From an uncultured Pseudomonadota bacterium (GTDB lineage: Bacteria; Pseudomonadota; Gammaproteobacteria; Burkholderiales; Methylophilaceae), in assembly GCA_903854305.1 (NCBI GenBank), contig CAINWC010000368.1:1-8863 (forward strand): DNA of 8,863 bases, in the 5' to 3' direction. The notes under the pieces were generated by a model. The model worked only from the letters and a program-made list of their open reading frames with translations, was not told the DNA's origin and did not search any database. Shown here piece after piece: positions 1 to 6,701 of the stretch (the first letter of the stretch is position 1; every line of letters starts with the position of its first letter). The position numbers and the translations under genes were made by a program.

Positions 1-10
1 GTGTTAAAGT

Positions 11-58
11 GAAATCCATGATTAGATTTGAAGCGAAACCCATGATTAAATTTAAAGC
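11..58. repeat. Tandem 24-bp direct repeat over the bcp stop codon
   Basis: Two adjacent 24-bp units, 11-34 and 35-58, match at 21 of 24 positions. The differences are at 15/39, 25/49 and 30/54. Each contains CCATGATTA followed by an AT-rich stretch and AAGC. The right unit contains the last codon and the TAA stop of bcp. The sequence at positions 4-10 resembles the end of a further unit, so the array may continue out of the window. The unit length is a multiple of three. On the minus strand the repeats hold ATG codons at 44-42 and 20-18 that stay open to the window edge, but no ribosome binding site supports a gene start there. Confidence 0.8.
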
Positions 59-522
59 GTTTGAATAAAGTTAAGGACTTCTGCCGCGTGACCATCGACC
101 TTAACGCCGCGCCATTCTTTTACTAAGATTCCATTGGTATCAATAATAAATGTACTGCGCTCTACGCCGCGCACTTGTTTGCCGTACATGTTTTTTACTT
201 TGATCACACCAAACAATGTACAGGCTAACTCTTCAGTATCTGCCAGCAATTCAAATGGAAAAGTGAATTTAGCTTTGAAGTTCTCATGTGATTTTAAACT
301 GTCGCGAGATATACCAAAAATTTCAGTATTGCTTGCCTGAAAATCCGCATAAGCATCTCTAAATTGAATGCCCTGTGTGGTGCAGCCCGGTGTTGAATCT
401 TTTGGGTAAAAGTAAATCACCAGTTTTTTGCCAATGTAGTCTGATAACTGAAAAGTTTTACCACTAGTAGCCGGTAATTGAAAATCTGCAACAGCTTGAT
501 TAAGCATTAAAGTGTCCGTCAT
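52..522 (-). CDS. bcp: Thioredoxin-dependent thiol peroxidase, Bcp/PrxQ family peroxiredoxin
   Basis: This 156-residue protein is full length for the Bcp/PrxQ group of cytoplasmic peroxiredoxins, which reduce hydrogen peroxide and organic hydroperoxides with electrons from thioredoxin. The active-site signature P-x3-T-x2-C is seen at residues 40-47 (PKDSTPGC), making Cys47 the peroxidatic cysteine. Arg122, in GVERSTFIID, fits the conserved catalytic arginine. The E. coli-type resolving cysteine five residues after the peroxidatic one is absent (Ile52). The helix-3 position used by Xylella PrxQ (about residue 83) is Lys. The only other cysteine is Cys101. The ATG at 522 has no clear Shine-Dalgarno sequence; an in-frame ATG at 507 (Met6) lies downstream of a weak GACGGAC and is an alternative start. 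It is separated by 139 bp from the kinase gene upstream. The family call is very secure; the catalytic subtype is not. Confidence 0.95.
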   Translation of the reverse strand: MTDTLMLNQAVADFQLPATSGKTFQLSDYIGKKLVIYFYPKDSTPGCTTQGIQFRDAYADFQASNTEIFGISRDSLKSHENFKAKFTFPFELLADTEELACTLFGVIKVKNMYGKQVRGVERSTFIIDTNGILVKEWRGVKVDGHAAEVLNFIQTL

Positions 523-567
523 TGAGTATTCGCATTATTGATATTAGCGCTTTGCTCCATTGTTGAT

Positions 568-585
568 AAAAAGCCCGATTTAGGC
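568..585 (-). terminator. Weak candidate terminator after the kinase gene
   Basis: On the minus strand, a small stem of GCCT and GGGC (three Watson-Crick pairs and one G-T) with a five-base loop is followed directly by five T residues. It lies 77 bp after the stop codon of the histidine kinase and before bcp, in the right orientation to end the kinase transcript. The stem is too short for a confident call. The same 139-bp gap also holds a separate inverted repeat, TTGAGC at 618-623 and GCTCAA at 638-643, with no T-tract. Confidence 0.25.
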
Positions 586-661
586 AATAGGATATAACAA
601 GAAAATGACAATATTTATTGAGCGGCGTTTTTGCAATGCTCAACTGTGTTGAATGTAGCGT

Positions 662-2137
662 CTAATTTTCAGGAAAATGCAAAATCTTAGGCAGTAAAAT
701 TGTAATTACAGTGCCACCTTCAGGCCGCGCTTCAAATTTCAGCTCGCCTCCCAAAGCATCGCACACTTTAAAGGCAAATGGAATGCCCAGTCCAGTACCA
801 AATCGCTTGGTAGTCGGCGCACTCATCGCACTTGGGTCTGGTTTAAATGGCATGCCGCAGCCACTGTCTAGCAATTGTAGTGTGAATTCTTGCTGTGTAT
901 TATTAAGTGTGATTTCTAATCCACCTGCTTTTCTGGAAGCGTCAATTGCATTCAACAGTAAGTTGTAAATCACTTGCTCAAGTAAATGCTGATCAGTATA
1001 AATAGCATTATTTTTTGGCCAAACTGGTAGTTTGAGTTGAATTGATTTTTTTTTTATTTTTTGTTGTAGTGGTGCTAATGCCCCTACTACAATATCTTTA
1101 ATCGTTGTGTTGCTCGGTTGTGGTTTAAGAGGAAGCAAGTACGCTAGCAGTGCACCTGTCCATCGTTCTAGCCTATCTACAGTGTTGATGATGCCAATAA
1201 GCGATTCACGCGTTTCAGCATCATGTTCTGGGTCGTCCATCACTTGCGCTGTCGCGCGAATGCTGGCTAATGGGTTGCGAATATTATGTGCGAGCATAGG
1301 TACCAGTAAGCCTTGAGCCGCTTGTTTTTCTGTGCGTACCAATGCTTCTTGGCTAATGGCCAATTTATCTGCCATTTCATTGATGGCTTTTGAAACAGCG
1401 GCCAATTCGGCAACACCTTCTTCAGGGGCTCTGTGAGTGAGGTTGCCCGCGCTAATTTCTGATGTGGCTTTCAATACGCCATTGATTGGTTTAACAATAG
1501 CGCGCTTAAGAAAAACGCGTGAGAACATCAACAATAACACGGCCAGAATCAGCGGAATGACCAATAGAACCGTTGATGTGCGCTGTGTGTCGATGAGCTG
1601 TTTGTCAAGCTCACTTTGCTTCTGGCTTAACAAACTTTCGGTATGCGCCAGAATGTCTTCATAACGCTTAAACAGCCCAGTTTCTAGGCCCGAATTTAAT
1701 GTGCGTTTGATGGCATTTTTTGTCGCGTCATTATTGATACCTTTGCTTTGGTCAAATAATGAGGAGGTTTCAAGTACAAACTCTTTATAACTCGCATGTA
1801 AATCGTGAATCGCTGTTTTTTCAGCATCGCCAACGGTAATTTTTTTTAGTTGAGCAAAGTGCTTTTCAACAGAGATTGTAAAGTTGTTGTATTCAGCGCG
1901 GGCGCCTAAGTCATCTAAAAAATAGGCATCAAACAGTTCCTTCATTTGCCGATATAAGTCGCCACGGGTTTGTTGTACTTCGGTGACTAATGAGCTGATG
2001 CGGTTAGATTCTTGGCTGGATTTTTCCCATAGATGTATACCAATAGCGCCTGCTGTGGCTGCCAGAACAATCAGTAATATAAAGGCAAGCTCGTGAATGA
2101 GCAGTAAATCTTTGAGTGATTTATTTTTTTTGATCAT
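662..2137 (-). CDS. Membrane-bound sensor histidine kinase with HAMP domain
   Basis: This 491-residue inner-membrane kinase would sense a periplasmic or membrane signal and phosphorylate a response regulator, which is not in this window. Visible parts in order are: a first membrane helix (about 11-34), a mostly helical periplasmic region (about 35-187) resembling a four-helix-bundle sensor, a second membrane helix (188-210), a HAMP linker (about 211-263), a dimerisation and phosphoacceptor domain with H-box HNIRNPLASIRA (His284), and an ATP-binding domain. The last shows the N-box (EQVIYNLLLNAIDAS, 387-401), the G1 box DSGCGMP (424-430) and the G2 box GTGLGI (447-452). All catalytic landmarks are intact. 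The start ATG at 2137 has no obvious ribosome binding site. The gene begins 52 bp after tonB on the same strand and may be co-transcribed with it. The coding strand has A-tracts of 8, 8 and 10 bases. The signal sensed cannot be deduced. Confidence 0.92.
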   Translation of the reverse strand: MIKKNKSLKDLLLIHELAFILLIVLAATAGAIGIHLWEKSSQESNRISSLVTEVQQTRGDLYRQMKELFDAYFLDDLGARAEYNNFTISVEKHFAQLKKITVGDAEKTAIHDLHASYKEFVLETSSLFDQSKGINNDATKNAIKRTLNSGLETGLFKRYEDILAHTESLLSQKQSELDKQLIDTQRTSTVLLVIPLILAVLLLMFSRVFLKRAIVKPINGVLKATSEISAGNLTHRAPEEGVAELAAVSKAINEMADKLAISQEALVRTEKQAAQGLLVPMLAHNIRNPLASIRATAQVMDDPEHDAETRESLIGIINTVDRLERWTGALLAYLLPLKPQPSNTTIKDIVVGALAPLQQKIKKKSIQLKLPVWPKNNAIYTDQHLLEQVIYNLLLNAIDASRKAGGLEITLNNTQQEFTLQLLDSGCGMPFKPDPSAMSAPTTKRFGTGLGIPFAFKVCDALGGELKFEARPEGGTVITILLPKILHFPEN

Positions 2138-2180
2138 GGAAGTTTGATCATAAGGTGTTTGATAATGGCTATCTGATCAT
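2131..2180. repeat. Three TGATCAT copies between tonB and the kinase gene
   Basis: The heptamer TGATCAT, containing the palindrome TGATCA, occurs at 2131-2137, 2145-2151 and 2174-2180, within 50 bp. The first copy includes the start codon of the kinase gene. Spacing between copies is 14 and 29 bp. The minus-strand ATG in each copy is in a different frame from the others, so these are not alternative starts of one protein. They could be a small operator cluster or chance. Confidence 0.45.
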
Positions 2181-2189
2181 GCTTGAAAA

Positions 2190-2960
2190 TTATTGTTCTT
2201 CAAGCTTAAATGGAATGGGTACTTTAATACTGAAGCTATTGCCACGTAATGCCTCTGGCGGCGCTGGAAACGGCGCTGCTTTTTCAACCATTTCTAAGGC
2301 TTGTTTATCCAGCGCATCGTAACCGCTGGATTGTATGATTTTTTTAGACTTAAGCTTGCCGTTGCCATCAAGCTGCAATTCGATGACTGCCTCACCCTGC
2401 CAACCGCGCATCTGCGCAATTTTTGGATACTGTTTGTGTTTGCCAATGGCGCCCCATAAGGTATTGCCATACCGACCGCGTGCATCATCAATATCCGCCT
2501 GACTTGCTCCAACAGGCGGCGGTGGAGTTGGTGCCACAATAGGGGCAGGCGGCATTGGAGACGGTGTCGCATCAGGTTTGGGCGTAACTGCAATCACTTC
2601 AGTTTGTGGCGCTACATTCGTTGGTGGTGGCTGATATGGGGTAGGCTCATTTTTGACTACTGTTGGCGTCTTTAATGGTTTAACGGGTGTCAACTCTGGC
2701 TTAGGTTCTGTCTTCGGTTTAACTACTTCTGGTTGAGGCTGAGTTGGTTCCGGCAAAACTATTGGTGGCGGTTCAGTCTTTTTGACAAATTGAACCTCTA
2801 AAATATCCGGTTTTTTAACGGCATCTAACTTGAGATTAGGAATGACCACCGCCAGCAAGCCATGCAAAAGTACTGAGCAGATCATTGCCCAAATAAGCGT
2901 GCGTTCATGCGCTTTTAAATGATTGCTTGTGGAATGGTTGACAGCGAGGTTCAAAGACAA
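2190..2960 (-). CDS. tonB: TonB family energy-transducing protein
   Basis: TonB links the inner-membrane proton-motive force, through ExbB and ExbD, to outer-membrane receptors that import iron complexes, cobalamin and similar ligands. The 256-residue protein has the three-part TonB plan. A short cytoplasmic end and one membrane anchor (about 23-42) carry Ser29-x3-His33, the same spacing as the key Ser and His of the E. coli TonB anchor. A periplasmic region very rich in Pro, Lys and Glu follows (about 62-150), then a C-terminal TonB domain (about 175-254, starting near QYPKIAQMRGWQGEA). The start is TTG at 2960: an in-frame TAG lies only three codons upstream, and the first ATG (Met26) is inside the membrane helix. 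A TAGG five bases before this TTG could serve as the ribosome binding site. A second TTG at 2954 is also possible. No exbB or exbD is adjacent. The gene sits between moeA and the kinase, and probably has its own promoter. Confidence 0.9.
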   Translation of the reverse strand: MSLNLAVNHSTSNHLKAHERTLIWAMICSVLLHGLLAVVIPNLKLDAVKKPDILEVQFVKKTEPPPIVLPEPTQPQPEVVKPKTEPKPELTPVKPLKTPTVVKNEPTPYQPPPTNVAPQTEVIAVTPKPDATPSPMPPAPIVAPTPPPPVGASQADIDDARGRYGNTLWGAIGKHKQYPKIAQMRGWQGEAVIELQLDGNGKLKSKKIIQSSGYDALDKQALEMVEKAAPFPAPPEALRGNSFSIKVPIPFKLEEQ

Positions 2961-3012
2961 AAAAGCCTAGTTTCGTTAGAGAAGTTTGATTGCAACATTT
3001 GAGCAACTAAAA

Positions 3013-3018
3013 ATTATA
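3013..3018 (-). promoter_or_regulatory. Candidate -10 element for tonB
   Basis: On the minus strand this is a perfect TATAAT, placed 52 bp before the TTG start of tonB. No good -35 hexamer is found 16-18 bp upstream. It lies between inverted arms TTGAGC (2999-3004) and GCTCAA (3029-3034), which could mark a repressor site. I see no convincing Fur box. It would give tonB a promoter separate from the cofactor genes upstream. Confidence 0.4.
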
Positions 3019-3030
3019 CAACAAGCGCGC

Positions 3031-3078
3031 TCAATATTTGAAAGCCAATTGCAATTGGCTGTATTCAGCCAATATTGA
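3031..3078. repeat. Nested inverted repeats between moeA and tonB
   Basis: A perfect 18-bp palindrome, AGCCAATTGCAATTGGCT, spans 3043-3060. A third copy of its arm, AGCCAAT, follows at 3067-3073, so the ATTGGCT at 3054-3060 can pair with either neighbour. The whole set is enclosed by outer arms TCAATATT (3031-3038) and AATATTGA (3071-3078). It starts 10 bp after the moeA stop and ends just upstream of the proposed tonB promoter. It may form the 3' end of the moeA transcript, but only a TTTC follows the hairpin on the minus strand, so it is a poor classical terminator. Confidence 0.75.
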
Positions 3079-3087
3079 CAGCGACCC

Positions 3088-4383
3088 TTAAGCAATTCCA
3101 TCCAACACTTGTACGGTGACAAAGCTGCCAGCATCAAGATTCCCTACAGACTCATCCAGTACAATAAAGCAATTAGCGAGTGACATGGAGCTTAAAATCG
3201 CCGACCCTTGTGAGCCTGTAGGTTTAACTTTCCAAGCGCCATCGGTATCCGCAAATAATATGCCACGCTGAAACTCAGTGCGGCCCGTCATTTTTTTGAT
3301 TTTTTCGGTACATTCAACCTTAAACATAGGCAGGGGCGCTGGGTTTGGTTGCCCCATTAACACCAGCATCGCTTCGCGAACAAATTGATAAAACGTTACC
3401 ATCACCGCAACTGGATTGCCTGGTAAGCCAAAGTAATGCGCGGTTTTGGCATTGTCCCCTTGGATTTTGCCATAAGCCAATGGCCGACCCGGTTTCATGG
3501 CTATTTTCCAAAATACCACTTGGCCATGTTTGGCTAATAGCAGCTTCATGTAATCCGCCTCACCTACTGACACACCGCCGCTGGTAATGACTACATCGGC
3601 TTGGCTGGCTGCCGTAAGTAGCGTGCTTTCAAGTAACGCTGGTTCATCGGCAATTGCGCCCATATCAATGATTTCAACACCCATTTGGCTTAACATGCCA
3701 TAAAGCGTATATCGATTACTATCGTATACTTGGCCGGTTTTTAGCGCCTCACCCACGCCAGTCAGCTCATCTCCTGTAGAAAAGAAAGCGACTTTAAGCT
3801 TGCGATACACGCTCACTTCAGCGATGCCAAGTGAAGCGATTAAGCCCAAGTCAGCCGCGCGCATCAAATGTCCAGCCGCCAATACGGTTTGACCTTGCTG
3901 TAGATCTTCACCAGCGTAACGCACGTTCATACCGCGTTTTGGTGTTTCGCTAAAGGTGATATTGTCTGCTTCAGCGATGACACGTTCTTGCATCACGACT
4001 GTATTTGCACCAGTCGGCATCATGCCGCCGGTCATAATGCGTGCACATTCACCACTTTTAAGCGCAATATCAAATGCCTTGCCAGCGTAAACCGTGCCGA
4101 TTACTTTTAGCTGAGTTGGCATTTCAGCCACAATATCGTCCGCATTAAACGCATAACCATCCATCGCCGAATTGTCATAATTTGGCACGTTAGCTGGCGA
4201 TAGTATGTCGGCTGACAATACGCGACCTAAGCTTGCGCGTAGTGCTAATGTTTCAGTCTGCTGTATCGGGTCTAGATATTGTTTGATAAATTGCCGTGCT
4301 TTTACTACAGGCATTGAGTTTGGGTCGTAATCATCCATGCAGCTAGGGTCTAAAGTGATTTGGGTAGTAGTGAGTCGGGTCAT
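3088..4383 (-). CDS. moeA: Molybdopterin molybdenumtransferase MoeA
   Basis: MoeA inserts molybdate into adenylylated molybdopterin, releasing AMP and giving active molybdenum cofactor in the cytoplasm. The 431-residue protein is near the usual family length. Typical family blocks are: NSAMDGYA at 71-78, whose Asp75 matches a conserved catalytic-region aspartate of E. coli MoeA; IMTGGMMPTGANTVVMQE at 116-133; STGDEL at 202-207; the molybdopterin-binding block SGGVSVGEADYMK at 268-280; MKPGRPLAYG at 296-305; and GLPGNPVA at 319-326. The C-terminal beta-rich domain (about 350-431) is complete. The start ATG overlaps the mobB stop in an ATGA arrangement, so translational coupling is likely; no Shine-Dalgarno sequence is seen. 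Met16 is a less likely alternative start. It is the last gene of the moaA-mobA-mobB-moeA group, whose product feeds the bis-MGD cofactor of formate dehydrogenase. Confidence 0.96.
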   Translation of the reverse strand: MTRLTTTQITLDPSCMDDYDPNSMPVVKARQFIKQYLDPIQQTETLALRASLGRVLSADILSPANVPNYDNSAMDGYAFNADDIVAEMPTQLKVIGTVYAGKAFDIALKSGECARIMTGGMMPTGANTVVMQERVIAEADNITFSETPKRGMNVRYAGEDLQQGQTVLAAGHLMRAADLGLIASLGIAEVSVYRKLKVAFFSTGDELTGVGEALKTGQVYDSNRYTLYGMLSQMGVEIIDMGAIADEPALLESTLLTAASQADVVITSGGVSVGEADYMKLLLAKHGQVVFWKIAMKPGRPLAYGKIQGDNAKTAHYFGLPGNPVAVMVTFYQFVREAMLVLMGQPNPAPLPMFKVECTEKIKKMTGRTEFQRGILFADTDGAWKVKPTGSQGSAILSSMSLANCFIVLDESVGNLDAGSFVTVQVLDGIA

Positions 4384-4946
4384 TTTTTAATCAATTCTTG
4401 CATAATAAAATCGGCAATTTGGCCAATGTTGTTCAAATCTAGCACTGGAATAGCGAGGGCTTGATTTCGGTTGAGTGGCGCATCGCTGGCAACCGCAATG
4501 ATGTTGGGGTCTAGGCTGGCTAATAGTGGAATATTCAGGCTTGGTCTATACACTTCGATTTTACGGATGGGTGCAGATTTAAACCCCTCCACCAGAATTA
4601 AATCGGCATACGTTGGGTTGATTTGTTGAATTAGCTCATTTAAGTTTGCCTCAATTAAAGCCGCTTCATTTTGTGCATCGGCGATGCGAGACATTTCAGT
4701 CATTAAAGCCCATCGTTTGCCAGAGGCGATTAAAGTTTGCACCGCACCTGCTTCACGGATTTTATAACTATCTTTACCCGGGTAATCAATATCAAATTTG
4801 TGATGTGCATGTTTGATGACGGAAACTCTGATATTGCGAGAATTCAGCGCAGGAATCAGTTGCGTCACCAAGGTGGTTTTACCTGCATTGCTGCCAGCTG
4901 CGCAAATGCCTAAAACCGGGAGAGTGTTCGGGGTTGTGTTAATCAT
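4380..4946 (-). CDS. mobB: Molybdopterin-guanine dinucleotide biosynthesis adaptor MobB
   Basis: MobB is a small GTP-binding protein that assists, but in E. coli is not essential for, conversion of molybdopterin to molybdopterin guanine dinucleotide by MobA. The 188-residue sequence shows a P-loop near the N-terminus (GSNAGKTT, 18-25). It then shows the family block KHAHHKFDIDYPGKDSYK at 45-62 with REAGA following, and a Walker B-like strand LILVEGFK at 116-123 continuing into SAPIRKIEVYR. These are hallmark MobB segments. The gene starts 4 bp after the mobA stop and overlaps moeA by 4 bp, so it sits in a tight operon. No ribosome binding site is visible before the ATG; expression probably depends on coupling to mobA. 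Confidence 0.95.
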   Translation of the reverse strand: MINTTPNTLPVLGICAAGSNAGKTTLVTQLIPALNSRNIRVSVIKHAHHKFDIDYPGKDSYKIREAGAVQTLIASGKRWALMTEMSRIADAQNEAALIEANLNELIQQINPTYADLILVEGFKSAPIRKIEVYRPSLNIPLLASLDPNIIAVASDAPLNRNQALAIPVLDLNNIGQIADFIMQELIKK

Positions 4947-4950
4947 GGTG

Positions 4951-5523
4951 TTATTTTAATTCTAATTCTAGTGCGGCTAAATCTTCAAGCGTATTTAAGT
5001 TTACAAATGTATCGCTAAAACCTACCTCGATGTAATTGAGGCTTTTCTGCCAAGCGCTTACGCGGCGCCCACCTAGCGCCAAATATGCCGTAAGTGAGGG
5101 TAAAACACTTTTTCTACATAGGCAAAAGACTGGGTGCGCATTAGCTTCGCTACTCGCCACGGCAATATCCGCCTTGTGTTCTAGTAAAGCTACCATTAGC
5201 TGCTGCGCTAAATTTAAAGGCAACAAAGGTGAGTCGCACGGAACTGTTAATAGGTATTCATACTGACAATGTTGTAAACCTAAACTAAAGCCCGCTAAAG
5301 GCCCTAAAAATTCATTATTCTCGTCTTGCAAAACTGGATAGCCAAAGGCTTGATATTGCGCAATTTCACGGTTGGCGTTGATGAGTATTTCATCAACTTG
5401 GGGTGCTAAACGGTCAATTACGTGTTGAATTAACGGTTTTTGATGTAGTAATACCAAGCCTTTATCCACGCCGTTCATGCGTGTGGCGCGACCGCCAGAG
5501 AGAATAATGCTTGAAATTAACAT
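4951..5523 (-). CDS. mobA: Molybdenum cofactor guanylyltransferase MobA
   Basis: MobA transfers GMP from GTP to molybdenum-molybdopterin, forming the guanine dinucleotide (MGD) cofactor used by DMSO-reductase-family enzymes, including formate dehydrogenases. The 190-residue protein is of normal size. It begins with the nucleotidyltransferase signature LSGGRATRMNGVDK (9-21 region), followed by GPLAG (74-78), the metal-binding region TVPCDSP with Asp97, HPVFCL (130-135) and the C-terminal FVNLNTLEDL (173-182). The start ATG has no evident Shine-Dalgarno sequence. It lies 81 bp after moaA and 4 bp before mobB. The 81-bp gap contains no strong terminator, so moaA and mobA may share a transcript. 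Confidence 0.96.
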   Translation of the reverse strand: MLISSIILSGGRATRMNGVDKGLVLLHQKPLIQHVIDRLAPQVDEILINANREIAQYQAFGYPVLQDENNEFLGPLAGFSLGLQHCQYEYLLTVPCDSPLLPLNLAQQLMVALLEHKADIAVASSEANAHPVFCLCRKSVLPSLTAYLALGGRRVSAWQKSLNYIEVGFSDTFVNLNTLEDLAALELELK

Positions 5524-5604
5524 AATCGTTTTTAGATAAAGACTTTAAGTATTAATAAGCTTCACTGATGCCTTAGCGATTTTAGGTTTAAGGCGCGGTA
5601 AAGA

Positions 5605-6639
5605 CTAGCCACCAGTATGCGACATAAACCTAATCACAGCAGGTTTGGTACGCTTCAAATCAAAATCATGCCCTTTGGGTTTAATCGCCATACTGTTCAA
5701 TATCGCATCAATTAGCGGTTGGTCATTATCAGGATAATTTCTTAATAACGGCATTAAATCTACTTTATCCTCCTGCCCTAAACACAAATATAACTCACCT
5801 TTGCAGGTGATACGCACACGGTTACAGCTTTCGCAAAAGTTATGGCTATGCGGTGAAATAAAACCGATTTTAGTTTTAGAATTTGCTACGCGCCAATAAC
5901 GCGCTGGGCCGCCGGTAGTCTCGGCGCTGGTGATGAGTGGGTACTCACTTTGCAGGATTTTAAGCGTGTCGGCATTGCTGCAAAATGTTGAATCTCTTTT
6001 GTGATCCACGTCACCTAAGGGCATTTCTTCTATAAACGAAATGTCAATCGCTTGAGCGATGGCGAAATTAACGAGTGTTAGCACTTCGTCGTCATTAACC
6101 CCGCGCATGAGTACGGTGTTTAACTTGATGTTTTCAAAGCCTGCAAGTTTTGCGGCTTGTATGCCACGTAACACTTTATCTAGCTCGCCAGTGCGGGTGA
6201 TATTTTTGAATCTGGCAGTATCTAGGCTATCTAGACTAATGTTAATGCGTTTAACCCCTGCGTGTTTTAAGTCTTGCGCTTGTTTCTCTAATTGGCTGCC
6301 ATTCGTAGTAAGTACTAACTCATTAAGCCCTTCAACCTTGCCAATCTCTTCAAGTAACCAGAGCGCATTTTTACGCACTAAAGGCTCGCCACCAGTGATG
6401 CGAACTTTGCTGACACCTAATGAGACAAATACTTTCACAAGCCGCGCGCACTCTTCTAAGCTTAATACTTCATCGCGCGGCAAAAAAGTCATTTCTTCTG
6501 CCATGCAATATACACAACGAAAGTCGCAGCGGTCTGTAATGGATAAACGGATGTAATCTACGGTGCGACCAAATTGATCTATTAATTTAGGCGGATTTTT
6601 AGATGAATTAAGCACTTTTTTAATCTTTATTTGTCGCAT
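5605..6639 (-). CDS. moaA: GTP 3',8-cyclase MoaA (radical SAM, molybdenum cofactor step 1)
   Basis: MoaA is a radical S-adenosylmethionine enzyme that rearranges GTP to 3',8-cyclo-7,8-dihydro-GTP, which MoaC turns into cyclic pyranopterin monophosphate. The radical-SAM cluster motif C-x3-C-x2-C is at residues 38-45 (CDFRCVYC) and the SAM-binding TGGEP block at 82-86. The second 4Fe-4S site is C-x2-C-x13-C (Cys269, Cys272, Cys286), and the protein ends in the conserved Gly-Gly tail (SHTGG). All key residues are present at 344 residues. I place the start at the ATG at 6639; an in-frame TTG at 6654 would add five residues, and neither has a clear ribosome binding site. The roughly 20 residues before LIDQFGRTVDYIRLS are longer than in many homologues and lysine-rich. 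It is transcribed away from fdsG across a short shared control region. Confidence 0.96.
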   Translation of the reverse strand: MRQIKIKKVLNSSKNPPKLIDQFGRTVDYIRLSITDRCDFRCVYCMAEEMTFLPRDEVLSLEECARLVKVFVSLGVSKVRITGGEPLVRKNALWLLEEIGKVEGLNELVLTTNGSQLEKQAQDLKHAGVKRINISLDSLDTARFKNITRTGELDKVLRGIQAAKLAGFENIKLNTVLMRGVNDDEVLTLVNFAIAQAIDISFIEEMPLGDVDHKRDSTFCSNADTLKILQSEYPLITSAETTGGPARYWRVANSKTKIGFISPHSHNFCESCNRVRITCKGELYLCLGQEDKVDLMPLLRNYPDNDQPLIDAILNSMAIKPKGHDFDLKRTKPAVIRFMSHTGG

Positions 6640-6663
6640 TGATATAACAATCAACCAGTGTAA

Positions 6664-6679
6664 TATACTAATATGTATA
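6664..6679. promoter_or_regulatory. Inverted repeat in the moaA-fdsG divergent promoter region
   Basis: TATAC at 6664-6668 and GTATA at 6675-6679 form a dyad with a six-base centre in the 74-bp gap between the divergent genes. It lies just upstream of the fdsG -10 element, where a shared regulator could act on both directions. The form is close to, but one base shorter than, the ATAC-N7-GTAT type bound by some LysR-type regulators. A LysR-type protein, FdsR, is known to control fds in Cupriavidus, but no such gene is in this window. In such AT-rich sequence the dyad could be chance. Confidence 0.3.
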
Positions 6680-6683
6680 GCAA

Positions 6684-6689
6684 TATAAT
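6684..6689 (+). promoter_or_regulatory. Candidate -10 element for fdsGB
   Basis: A perfect TATAAT sits 30 bp before the fdsG start codon. Transcription would begin near 6696, giving a leader of about 18 bases that still contains the ribosome binding site. No recognisable -35 hexamer is found at the usual distance, which suggests an activator-dependent promoter or an incorrect call. Confidence 0.45.
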
Positions 6690-6701
6690 GTTAGTAGTTT
6701 T

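Noticed and set aside
1..44. Possible start of another minus-strand gene at ATG 44 or ATG 20
   Set aside because: The frame is open to the window edge, but this is only about 14 codons, there is no ribosome binding site, and the ATGs belong to a tandem repeat. Left unannotated.
11..58. Tandem repeat as a CRISPR array
   Set aside because: The units are directly adjacent, with no spacers and with mismatches, so it is a simple tandem duplication.
618..643. Inverted repeat TTGAGC/GCTCAA as a terminator of the kinase gene
   Set aside because: The loop is 14 bases and no T-tract follows on either strand in the needed place.
5524..5604. Terminator or promoter between moaA and mobA
   Set aside because: Only weak imperfect inverted repeats and no T-tract or clear promoter hexamers could be found in the 81-bp gap.
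6059..6556. A 165-codon plus-strand open frame
   Set aside because: It lies entirely inside moaA on the opposite strand, has no ribosome binding site and resembles no family. moaA has all its conserved cysteines, so this frame is an antisense shadow.
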